Part shown: in pieces, positions 6,914-14,043 of the stretch
How the letters are laid out: each line of letters begins with the position of its first letter
Numbering within the stretch: position 1 is the stretch's first letter
Assembly (NCBI GenBank): GCA_035640475.1
Contig: DASQWC010000117.1
Span: 1-15,886 of the forward strand
Direction of reading: 5' to 3'
Origin: DASQWC01 sp035640475
GTDB lineage: Bacteria; Actinomycetota; JAICYB01
Length of the DNA: 15,886 nucleotides
The notes under the pieces: generated by a model
Database searches by the model: none
What the model was told of the DNA's origin: nothing
Seen by the model: the letters and a program-made list of their open reading frames with translations, nothing else
Made by a program: the position numbers and the translations under genes

Positions 6914-8098
6914 ATGCCGTGGTGTCCCCGCTGCGATGAGACCTTTCCCGAAGGCCCGGCTTGTCCCAGGTGCGGCACGCGCCTCGTCGACCGTGACCGC
7001 GGCAGCTTCGGTGAGGAGATGCAGGCGGTACCCGAATTCCCGATGATCAAGGTCTCGCGCCGGGACCGGCGTGCGCTCGAACGGCTCTCCGGACCGAAAG
7101 CGCCGTCCTCGCGTGTCCTGGCCGCTGCCGTGGCAGCGCTGGTCTTCGCCGTCGGCTTTTTGCTCGGCCGTCTCGGAACGGTCGAGCCTGCCGGCCCGTC
7201 GGTCCGCGCGCTACCCGCCGCCGAGGCGCTCACGACCTTCGACGTGGACGGGTCGGCCGTGTACCTCTTGTGGACCCAGGAGCCGCTCGCGACGCTCGCG
7301 CTCCACGGGTTGTCGAGCGGTGACGTCGTTCCGAGGGCGCGGCTGACGCCGCCGTTCGATCCGACCTATGACGCGCGAACCGACGTCTCGTCGCTTGGCC
7401 GAAGTGTGGCGCTCGTCGTGGCCGACGGCAGCCGGTCGTTCGTCGCCTTCGCCGCGGCCGGCGCGGCGCCACACGGTTGGGTTCCCGGCGTCGAGGCCGC
7501 GTGGGCGTCGCGGCACGAACTGCTCGTCAGACAGGCCGACGGCAACATCGTCCGTTGGTCGATGCGGCCGGGAAGCTTGCAAGAGCGGCGCTGGGGAGAG
7601 GCCGAGCGGCTGTTCCAAGCCCCCGACGGTGCCATCGTCGAGCGGGGCGGGAAGCTCGTGACGAGCAAGGGCGCAGACGAGCTCGTTCTTCCACCGCGCG
7701 GCGACGGCGAGCGCGTTGTTGCGACCGACGGACGCCGTGCGCTCATCGCGGGCCGCGAAACGATGCTCTGGGACGGCAAAACGTCGACACGTATCCGCGC
7801 CCAGGGCTTTCGCGCCCTCTCCGGTGCTTTCGATTCCGGTGGTGAGCGTGTTGCTGCGATCCTCCGTCAGGGCGAGGACCTCACGGTCGCAGTCATCGAT
7901 TCGCGCGGCAACGCCGCGCTGAAGCCCCTGGGAGCCCGGGTGGGCGAGTGCACGCCGTCCGTGAGCTGGGACCGCGCCGGGACGTGGATCTACGTCGCTC
8001 CCGGTGACGGGGCGCTGTACGCCGTCGAGGCCGCCGGCGGTCACGTCGAATCCGTGCGGACGCACGGCGTCGGCTGCGGGCTCGCTTGGGTCTCTTGA
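6914..8098 (+). CDS. hypothetical zinc-ribbon, single-helix membrane protein with propeller-like domain
   Basis: This 394-residue protein is not recognised as a named family. It starts with a four-cysteine zinc ribbon (WCPRCDETFPEGPACPRCG; Cys4, 7, 17, 20). A basic linker follows, then one transmembrane helix at about residues 66-87 (VLAAAVAALVFAVGFLLG). The remaining 300 residues are rich in short beta-strand-like repeats of the kind seen in beta-propellers, such as WDRAGTWIYVAPGDGALYAVEAAGG near the end. The predicted topology puts the ribbon in the cytoplasm and the beta domain outside. It lies 22 nt after hemC and 8 nt before cobA-hemD, inside the heme operon. A TAGGCT hexamer (6900-6905) lies 8 nt before the ATG and could be a leaderless internal promoter. 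A heme or metal-related sensing or scaffold role is only a guess from context. Confidence 0.8.
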   Translation: MPWCPRCDETFPEGPACPRCGTRLVDRDRGSFGEEMQAVPEFPMIKVSRRDRRALERLSGPKAPSSRVLAAAVAALVFAVGFLLGRLGTVEPAGPSVRALPAAEALTTFDVDGSAVYLLWTQEPLATLALHGLSSGDVVPRARLTPPFDPTYDARTDVSSLGRSVALVVADGSRSFVAFAAAGAAPHGWVPGVEAAWASRHELLVRQADGNIVRWSMRPGSLQERRWGEAERLFQAPDGAIVERGGKLVTSKGADELVLPPRGDGERVVATDGRRALIAGRETMLWDGKTSTRIRAQGFRALSGAFDSGGERVAAILRQGEDLTVAVIDSRGNAALKPLGARVGECTPSVSWDRAGTWIYVAPGDGALYAVEAAGGHVESVRTHGVGCGLAWVS

Positions 8099-8106
8099 GC
8101 GGCCGG

Positions 8107-9600
8107 ATGGAGCGACGCGACTCCGGAACGGTTTACCTGGTGGGAGCAGGGCCGGGTGATCCCGGCCTCATCACGCGCCGCGGCGCCGACCTCCTCTCTC
8201 GCGCGGACGTCGTGTTCTACGACCGGCTCGTTCATCCCGACGTTCTGAAGCTCGCGCCGGACGCGCAACTCGTCGATGTCGGCAAGCGGCCCGGCGACAG
8301 CGCGAAGGGTCAAGAGCGCATCAACCAGCTGCTCATCGACGAGGCGAAGGCGGGAAAGACCGTCGTGCGGCTGAAAGGCGGCGATCCGGTCGTGTTCGGA
8401 CGGGGCGGCGAGGAGATGGAGCTGCTGGTCGCCAACAGCGTCCCGTTCGAGATCGTTCCGGGCGTGTCGTCCGCGATCGCCGGTCCGGCCTACGCCGGCA
8501 TTCCGCTGACGCATCGCGACCACGCGTCGTGGGTCGTCCTCGCGGCCGGCCACGAACACGAGACGAAAGAACACTCGTCCCTCGACTGGGAAGCCTTCGC
8601 GCGCGCTCCGACGGTCGTCTTTCTCATGGGCGTCGCGCGGCTGTCGGCGATTTGCGAGCGGCTCCAGGCCGAAGGAAGGTCGCCGGACACGCCCGCCGCG
8701 GTCGTGTCGTGGGCGACGTGGCCGCAACAGCTCGTCGTCCGGTCGACGATCGAGAAGATCGCGAACGCTTCCGAAGACGCGGGCGTCAAGCAGCCGGCGA
8801 TCCTGATCGTCGGCGAGGTTGTGCGTCTGTCCGAGACGTTGTCGTGGATCGAACGCAAGCCACTCAGAGGCAAGCGAGTGTTCGTTCCACGCACCCGCGC
8901 GCAGGCCGGCCGGCTGTCGGGAGCGCTCCGGGACCTGGGAGCGGAGCCGCTCGAGTTTCCGGCGATCAGGATCACGCCCCCTTCGAGCTTCAACGCACTC
9001 GACGAAGCGATCGCCGGGCTCGGCGAGGGGTGGATCGCCTTCACGAGCACCAACGCCGTCGATGCGTTTTGGGACCGTCTGTCGAGCAGCGGCGCCGACG
9101 CGCGCTCGCTCGCCGGTATGCGTATCGCCGCCGTCGGTGCCCTCACCGCCGCTGCGTTGCGCGCGTACGGAATCGTTGCCGACCTCGTGCCGCCGACCTT
9201 CACCGCCGAATCGCTCGTCGAGGCCATGGGTCGCGGATCGGGTCCCGTGCTCATCCCGCGCGCCGAGCAGGCACCCGACGACCTGGTCGATGCGCTCGAG
9301 CGCAATGGATGGTCCGCGGCCTGTGTCCCGGCATACCGCACCGAACGCGACGAGTCGTCCGTGGACGCCGGCCGCGAAGCAATCGACGCGGGGATCGACG
9401 CCGTCTTGTTCACGTCGGGCAGCACCGCCCGCAGCTTCGTCGAGCTGTGGGGCCCGCCGCCGGAGGGCTGCGTCGTGTGCTGCATCGGCCCGCGGACGGC
9501 CGAAGCCGCCGCATCGCTCGGGATACGCGTGGACGCGGTCGCCTCAGAACAGTCGATCGAAGGGCTCGTCAACGCGCTGGTTGCGGCTGTGCGACGCTAG
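8107..9600 (+). CDS. cobA-hemD: Uroporphyrinogen-III C-methyltransferase / uroporphyrinogen-III synthase fusion
   Basis: This is a 497-residue bifunctional protein. Residues 1-250 form a CobA/SUMT domain that methylates uroporphyrinogen III with SAM to precorrin-2. It carries VYLVGAGPGDPGLITRRG (GAGPGDPG at 13-20), RLKGGDPVVFGRGGEE (GGDP at 91-94) and EIVPGVSSAIAGPAYAGIPLTHR. Residues of about 254-497 form a HemD domain that closes hydroxymethylbilane to uroporphyrinogen III, recognised from KRVFVPRTRAQAG, AFTSTNAVDAFW and VLFTSGSTARSFVELWG. Such fusions are well known in actinomycetes and Gram-positives. The ATG at 8107, 8 nt after the previous stop, is chosen because it directly precedes the SUMT fold. 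TTG codons at 8086 and 8095 are alternatives that would overlap the upstream gene. The protein supplies both the heme and the siroheme/corrin branches. Confidence 0.95.
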   Translation: MERRDSGTVYLVGAGPGDPGLITRRGADLLSRADVVFYDRLVHPDVLKLAPDAQLVDVGKRPGDSAKGQERINQLLIDEAKAGKTVVRLKGGDPVVFGRGGEEMELLVANSVPFEIVPGVSSAIAGPAYAGIPLTHRDHASWVVLAAGHEHETKEHSSLDWEAFARAPTVVFLMGVARLSAICERLQAEGRSPDTPAAVVSWATWPQQLVVRSTIEKIANASEDAGVKQPAILIVGEVVRLSETLSWIERKPLRGKRVFVPRTRAQAGRLSGALRDLGAEPLEFPAIRITPPSSFNALDEAIAGLGEGWIAFTSTNAVDAFWDRLSSSGADARSLAGMRIAAVGALTAAALRAYGIVADLVPPTFTAESLVEAMGRGSGPVLIPRAEQAPDDLVDALERNGWSAACVPAYRTERDESSVDAGREAIDAGIDAVLFTSGSTARSFVELWGPPPEGCVVCCIGPRTAEAAASLGIRVDAVASEQSIEGLVNALVAAVRR

Positions 9601-9608
9601 GCATACCG

Positions 9609-10577
9609 ATGAGTCCGGCCCAGCGTCCCCGGCGTCTGCGCAGAACCGAGGCGCTTCGCGCACTCACGCGCGAGACCGACCTCTCCCCACACCGGCTCAT
9701 CGCACCGCTGTTCGTGAAGGAGGGCATCAGCGCGCCCGAGCCGATCGATTCGATGCCGGGACAGCTCCAGCACACGCTGGAGTCGCTCGCCAAGGAGGCG
9801 CGAGAGATTCGTTCGCGCGGCGTCCGCGCGTTGCTCGTGTTTGGGATCCCGGCTCGCAAAGACGGCGTGGGTTCGCAGGCCTATGCGCCCGACGGAATCT
9901 CGCAGCTCGGGCTGAAGGCGCTGCGGGAGGAGCTCGGCGACGAAGCCGTCGTCATCGGCGATCTGTGTCTGTGCGAGTACACCGACCACGGACATTGCGG
10001 CGTGCTTCGAAGCGGTTCGGTCCTCAACGACGAGACCGTCGAGCTGTACGCGCGCACGGCGATTGCCCAGGCCGAGGCGGGAGCCGACTTCGTCGCGCCG
10101 TCCGGGATGATGGACGGCCAGGTCGCGTCGATCCGTTCGGCCCTCGACGGCGCCGGCCACGAGGACACGGCGATCATGGCTTACGCGGCAAAGTACGCAT
10201 CCGTTCATTACGGCCCGTTCCGCGAAGCTGCGGAGTGCGCGCCGCAGGAAGGCGACCGCGCCGGGTATCAGATGGACCCGCCGAACGTTCGCGAGGCGCT
10301 GCGTGAGGTCGCGCTCGACGTCGAGGAGGGAGCCGACGTCGTCATGGTGAAACCCGCGCTTCCGTATCTGGACGTGATCAGGGCCGTCGCGGACATCTCG
10401 CCGGTGCCGGTGGCCGCCTACAACGTGTCCGGTGAGTATTCGATGGTGAAGGCGGCGGCCGAACGCGGATGGATCGACGGCGATCGCATCGCGCTCGAGC
10501 ACCTGACCGCCATCCGCCGAGCCGGCGCCGACCTCGTCATCACGTACTTCGCCAAGGAGATCGCCGAGCAGTTGTGA
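9609..10577 (+). CDS. hemB: Delta-aminolevulinic acid dehydratase (porphobilinogen synthase)
   Basis: This 322-residue enzyme condenses two 5-aminolevulinate molecules to porphobilinogen in the cytoplasm. The zinc-binding triad is present in DLCLCEYTDHGHCGVL (Cys120, Cys122, Cys130). The two Schiff-base lysines sit in YAAKYASVHYGPFREA (Lys195) and MVKPALPYLD (Lys248), and APSGMMDGQVASIR is also conserved. The triad indicates a zinc-dependent rather than purely Mg-dependent type. The ATG at 9609 lies 8 nt after the cobA-hemD stop and gives the family-typical N-terminus leading into RRLRRTEALRALTRET. The end overlaps the hemL GTG by 4 nt (GTGA). The open frame extends far upstream, but that extension is not coding. 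Confidence 0.98.
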   Translation: MSPAQRPRRLRRTEALRALTRETDLSPHRLIAPLFVKEGISAPEPIDSMPGQLQHTLESLAKEAREIRSRGVRALLVFGIPARKDGVGSQAYAPDGISQLGLKALREELGDEAVVIGDLCLCEYTDHGHCGVLRSGSVLNDETVELYARTAIAQAEAGADFVAPSGMMDGQVASIRSALDGAGHEDTAIMAYAAKYASVHYGPFREAAECAPQEGDRAGYQMDPPNVREALREVALDVEEGADVVMVKPALPYLDVIRAVADISPVPVAAYNVSGEYSMVKAAAERGWIDGDRIALEHLTAIRRAGADLVITYFAKEIAEQL

Positions 10578-11836
10578 GCGATCTGTTCGATCGAGCGCGA
10601 AAGGTCGTTCCCGGAGGGGTCTCTTCCCCGGCCCGCGCATTCGGAGCGGTAGAAGGAGATCTACTGTTCGCTGAACGCGGCGACGGTGCGTACCTCGCCG
10701 GCACCGACGGCCGTCGGTACATCGACTACATCCAGGGCTTCGGCTCCGTGATTCTCGGTCACTCGGCCGTCGGCGATGCCGTGAAAGCGGCGGCCGAACG
10801 CGGCGGCGCCTTCGGGCTCTCGACGGAGAAGGAGATCCGGCTGGCCGAGCTCGTCGTCGACGCCGTCCCGTCGATCGAACGCGTTCGCTTCATGGCGTCC
10901 GGAACGGAAGCGAGCATGACGGCCGCGCGAATCGCACGGGCGGCGACGGACCGCAGCGTGCTCGTGAAGTTCGAGGGTTGCTATCACGGACACGCCGACG
11001 CCTTCCTCGCGAAAGCCGGCTCGGGCGTCGCGACGTTCGGCGTTCCGATGGCGAAGGGCGTGCCGGAGGCGAGCGTGTCGCAAACAGTCGTCTTGCCCTT
11101 CAACGACATCCGTTCGCTGCACGCGCTTTTCGACGACCACGGGCGAAAGATCGCCGCGTTATTCGTCGAGCCCGTCGCCGCGAACATGGGTGTCGTCGTC
11201 CCCGATCCCGGATTCCTCGAAGCGATCGTCGAGCTCTGTGCGCGCGACGGTGCGCTCACTGTGTTCGACGAGGTCGTGACGGGCTTCCGTGTGGGCCGGG
11301 GCGGGGTGCAGGAAGCGCGGGGGCTTCGCCCCGATCTGACCATGCTCGGCAAGGTGCTCGGCGGAGGTCTTCCCATCGGCGCCGTCGGCGGTCGCGCGGA
11401 GCTCATGGAGCTGCTGGCGCCGTCCGGGCCCGTCTATCAGGCCGGGACGTATGCAGCGCACCCGCATGCGATGGCCGCCGGGGTCGCCGTGCTCGAACGG
11501 CTCTCGCCGGGCGTCTATGCCTCGCTCGACGCCTCGGCATCGCGCCTTGCGGACGGTCTGGCAACCGGGATCAAGAGCGCCGGCATCGATGCGACCGTCG
11601 TCCGGGCCGGGACATTCCTCTGCGTCTTCTTCGCCGCCGACCCGCCGCGCAACTTCGAAGGAGTGGAGGCGTCTGATCGCAAAGCGTTCGGACGATTTCA
11701 CGCGGCGCTGCGCGCGGAAGGGGTGCTCATTCCACCCTCACCGTTCGAGGCCTGGTTCCCGTCGGTCGCTCACGGCGAAGAAGAGATCGACCGGACGATC
11801 GACGCGGCGGCCGCGGCGTTTGCGTCTATCGCTTGA
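10574..11836 (+). CDS. hemL: Glutamate-1-semialdehyde 2,1-aminomutase
   Basis: This 420-residue PLP enzyme converts glutamate-1-semialdehyde to 5-aminolevulinate, the step between HemA and HemB. Characteristic segments are LFDRARKVVPGGVSSPARAF at the N-terminus, RFMASGTEASMTAARIAR, FEGCYHGHADAF, FDEVVTGFRVG, and MLGKVLGGGLPIGAVGG with the PLP-binding Lys260. The GTG at 10574 is chosen because it overlaps the hemB stop in GTGA and gives the canonical N-terminus and length. An upstream ATG (10469) lies within hemB and would add non-homologous arginine-rich sequence. The stop in turn overlaps a TTG start of the next reading frame, keeping the operon gapless. Confidence 0.97.
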   Translation: MSDLFDRARKVVPGGVSSPARAFGAVEGDLLFAERGDGAYLAGTDGRRYIDYIQGFGSVILGHSAVGDAVKAAAERGGAFGLSTEKEIRLAELVVDAVPSIERVRFMASGTEASMTAARIARAATDRSVLVKFEGCYHGHADAFLAKAGSGVATFGVPMAKGVPEASVSQTVVLPFNDIRSLHALFDDHGRKIAALFVEPVAANMGVVVPDPGFLEAIVELCARDGALTVFDEVVTGFRVGRGGVQEARGLRPDLTMLGKVLGGGLPIGAVGGRAELMELLAPSGPVYQAGTYAAHPHAMAAGVAVLERLSPGVYASLDASASRLADGLATGIKSAGIDATVVRAGTFLCVFFAADPPRNFEGVEASDRKAFGRFHAALRAEGVLIPPSPFEAWFPSVAHGEEEIDRTIDAAAAAFASIA

Positions 11837-12565
11837 CCGGACGGCGCGCGCTCGACAAGGACTTCGACGACCCGGCGGTCCGCGCCCTGACCGGGCCGTC
11901 GCTGGCCGACTTGTGGTCGGCGGAGGCCTACGAGCTGTTCGGCCCGCCGCACGACACGCCGCACGACGTCGCGGTCTGGTTCGACGAGCAGCGCATCTCG
12001 CCGGTCCTCGACATAGGGTGCGGGTCGGGGGGCGTTCAAGCGGAGCTTCAACGGCCGCTGGGTCGGATGCGACATCTCGCTCGAGCAGCTCCGGGCGGCC
12101 GGGGGGCCGTCCGCGCTCGGCGACGCGCGCGCGCTTCCGTTCGACGACTCCAGCTTCGACGGTGCGGTCGCTTTGTACATGCTCTACTTCTTCGACGATC
12201 CGGCCGCCGTCGTCGCCGAAGCACGGCGAATCTTGAAGGCGGGCGGCACGTTCGCAACGTGTGCTCCGAGCCGCTACGACTGTCCGGAGCTCCACGCCGT
12301 GCTGCCGCCTGAGGCTTTCGAGGAGACATTCGCGTCCGAGGACATTCCCGGGGTGCTCGATGCGTTCTTCGCCGACGTCGAGATCAATGTCTGGGATGCG
12401 CCGATGTTCGACCTCCCGGATCACGAGACCGTGCGCGGCTACCTGCACGCGCACTACTACCCGCTGTTCACCGCCGACGAGGCGGATGCGGCCGCCGCCC
12501 AGATCACGACACCGCTGAAGCTGACCAAGCGCGGGGCGTGGGGCGTCGGCCGCAAGCGCAGCTAG
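11833..12565 (+). pseudogene. class I SAM-dependent methyltransferase, broken by a +1-base frameshift
   Basis: Two pieces of a Methyltransf_11-type enzyme lie in different frames. The first runs from the TTG at 11833 (TTGA overlap with the hemL stop) and contains VLDIGCGSG, the SAM-binding motif I at residues 58-66. The second, in the next frame, reads FKRSFNGRWVGCDISLEQL, then GDARALPFDDSSFDGAV and YMLYFFDDPAAVVAEARRILKAGG, and ends at 12565. Removing one G from the six-G run at 12027-12032 joins them into a continuous 243-residue protein reading GCGSGAFKRSF across the join. So either the gene is recently inactivated or one base is wrong in the assembly. The substrate is unknown. As the last gene of the heme operon it could act on a tetrapyrrole or be unrelated. 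Confidence 0.8.
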
Positions 12566-12589
12566 GACCGGAAGCGCGGCTAGGACCGC
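12554..12589. repeat. 18-bp tandem direct repeat at the convergent gene ends
   Basis: Two adjacent copies, AAGCGCAGCTAGGACCGG (12554-12571) and AAGCGCGGCTAGGACCGC (12572-12589), differ at two bases. Copy one holds the Lys-Arg-Ser-stop end of the methyltransferase. Copy two holds the Arg-Ser-stop end of the opposing GT20 gene, read on the other strand. It looks like a small local duplication. No hairpin with a T-run is present, so no terminator is called. Confidence 0.8.
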
Positions 12590-14043
12590 AAGCCGGCGGC
12601 CGCCAGCTGGACGTCCATCCACTCTTCGGGCGACGACCGCGACGCACGCTTGCGCAGCGCTCGAGCCATGGCCGCGCGCTTGGAATCGGGCATCGACAGC
12701 GACGTCTCGATGGCGTCGGCCGTCTGTGTGATGTCGAAGGGATTGATCGCGATCGCCGCGTCGCCGAGCTCTTCGAAGACTCCGGTGTTGCGCGAGAGGA
12801 TCAGGGCACCCGATCGCTCGTTGACGAATGCACCTTCTTTCGCGACGAGATTGAGACCGTCGAACACCGGATTGACGAGGAGAGCGTCGCAGATGCGCAT
12901 GGCGCCGAGTGACCGCTCGTACTGATCCTCGAAGAGAAGCTCGATCGGTCCGCCGGCAGCTTTGGTTCGCTTCTCGTACTTCTCGTTCACTCTCCGCACG
13001 ACACCCGTGCATTCGGTGAAGTAGCGCCTGTACGTCTCCACGGTCAGACGTGACGGGTACAGGAGCGCGAGAAACAGGACCTCGCTCGCGAGCTCGGGCC
13101 GGCGGTCCAAGAGCGCTTCGAAAGCAAGGAAGCCGCGCAAGGGGTTCTTCGAGAGATCGATCCGATCGACGCGCAGGAGGAGCTTGCGCCCGGCTCTGAG
13201 CTCGTCGTGACGCGCGGACCAGGCCGTCGTCTCGGGATCGGCCGCGTCGGCCGCGAGTCGCTTGGTATTCAGCGGGACGGGCGCAGTCACGATCTTGGAC
13301 GACCGGCGGCGCCACGTCACACGGTCGGCAGAGACCCTGGCGCCGGGAAGGAAGTGGTCGCAGCACGCGAGGAATGCGTCCGCCCACCTTCGTGCGTGGA
13401 AGCCGATCACGTCATACGCGAGCAACCCGCGGAGGATCTCGGCGCCCAGATCGTCGGGCAGCAACGAAAAGTAGTTCGGATCGCACCACGGCGTGTGATG
13501 GAAGTAGAGGAGCGGCCGCCGGACGCCGCCGCGCCGGCGGAGAAGATCGCCGACGAGCATCAGCTGATAGTCGTTGATGAGGACGGCATCAGCCCGTCCG
13601 GCTTTCGCGACGGCTTCGGCAAACGCGTCGTTGATCGCGCGATACGCCGTCCATGCCTTCGCGAAGCCGGCGTCGAACATCGGAGCGTTGGCCGAGTCGA
13701 AGAGGTAGTGAAAGAGGAACCAGAGGTATTCGTTGGAAACGACGTCGTAATGCGCAGTGTGCTCGGGGCGCGGAAGATCGAGCAGCCGGAGGGTGTAGCC
13801 GCCTTCGTCGCGGCCGTCCGGCATGTCGTGCGATAGTCGGCGATCACCGTCGCTCATGGCGGCGGCGATCCACGTTCCGCCGTGAAGCTCCATGACCGGG
13901 CCGACGGCGCCGATGAGCCCGCCGCTGCCACGGCGCGCCGCGAAGCCGTCACCTACGTGTTCGTATACGAACGGACCGCGATGCGAGCAGACGACGAGTC
14001 CCGGATGCGCCGTCGGGCGACCCCTCTGACTAGTTTGCGGCAA
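12580..14043 (-). CDS. otsA: GT20 glycosyltransferase, trehalose-6-phosphate synthase-like
   Basis: This 487-residue GT20-family enzyme is expected to transfer glucose from a nucleotide sugar to glucose-6-phosphate, giving trehalose-6-phosphate. Visible motifs are SHRGPF (Arg22), RRGSGGLIGAV, LYFHHTPWCDP (His182/183), VDRIDLSKNPLRGFLAFEAL (Arg294 and Lys299), and NPVFDGLNLVAKEG (Asp395 and Glu403). These keep the donor- and phosphate-binding residues of OtsA. Departures from the textbook enzyme include NDYQL for HDYHL and SKN for SKG, so a related acceptor cannot be excluded. The TTG at 14043 is the only usable start, since an upstream stop and no ATG/GTG alternatives precede the conserved core. 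It overlaps the end of treT by 14 nt, implying coupling. No otsB phosphatase is in the window. Confidence 0.85.
   Translation of the reverse strand: MPQTSQRGRPTAHPGLVVCSHRGPFVYEHVGDGFAARRGSGGLIGAVGPVMELHGGTWIAAAMSDGDRRLSHDMPDGRDEGGYTLRLLDLPRPEHTAHYDVVSNEYLWFLFHYLFDSANAPMFDAGFAKAWTAYRAINDAFAEAVAKAGRADAVLINDYQLMLVGDLLRRRGGVRRPLLYFHHTPWCDPNYFSLLPDDLGAEILRGLLAYDVIGFHARRWADAFLACCDHFLPGARVSADRVTWRRRSSKIVTAPVPLNTKRLAADAADPETTAWSARHDELRAGRKLLLRVDRIDLSKNPLRGFLAFEALLDRRPELASEVLFLALLYPSRLTVETYRRYFTECTGVVRRVNEKYEKRTKAAGGPIELLFEDQYERSLGAMRICDALLVNPVFDGLNLVAKEGAFVNERSGALILSRNTGVFEELGDAAIAINPFDITQTADAIETSLSMPDSKRAAMARALRKRASRSSPEEWMDVQLAAAGLRS
13959..13972. repeat. 14-bp perfect palindrome in the otsA 5' region
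   Basis: GTTCGTATACGAAC is an exact palindrome lying about 70-85 nt inside the GT20 gene (codons for the residues following SHRGPF). It is unusually AT-containing for the surroundings. It could be an operator-like site or chance. It is not the SOS box arrangement, which has CGAAC on the left and GTTCG on the right. Confidence 0.5.

Noticed and set aside
8529..9608. 5' extension of the hemB frame across cobA-hemD
   Set aside because: The extension is Arg-rich and out of frame with the real fusion protein; HemB homology begins right after the ATG at 9609.
10469..10573. 5' extension of hemL from the ATG at 10469
   Set aside because: It lies inside hemB and encodes Arg/His-rich sequence; the GTG at 10574 gives the canonical HemL N-terminus and length.
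10446..10804. Shared VKAAAERG-encoding segments in hemB and hemL as a duplicated element
   Set aside because: Both peptide segments are typical of their own families; the similarity is short and explained by convergent amino acid sequence and codon bias.
12027..12033. Programmed -1 frameshift at GGGGGGC in the methyltransferase
   Set aside because: Joining the two frames needs a +1 (or -2) shift, so classic -1 slippage on this heptamer would not restore the protein.
11738..13387. Minus-strand open frame of 549 codons over the methyltransferase and otsA end
   Set aside because: It overlaps real genes on both strands in another frame and shows no domain; GC-rich artefact.
13959..13972. LexA/SOS box reading of the palindrome
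   Set aside because: The half-sites are in the opposite order (GTTCG...CGAAC) to the actinobacterial SOS box (CGAAC...GTTCG), and it is inside a trehalose-type gene.
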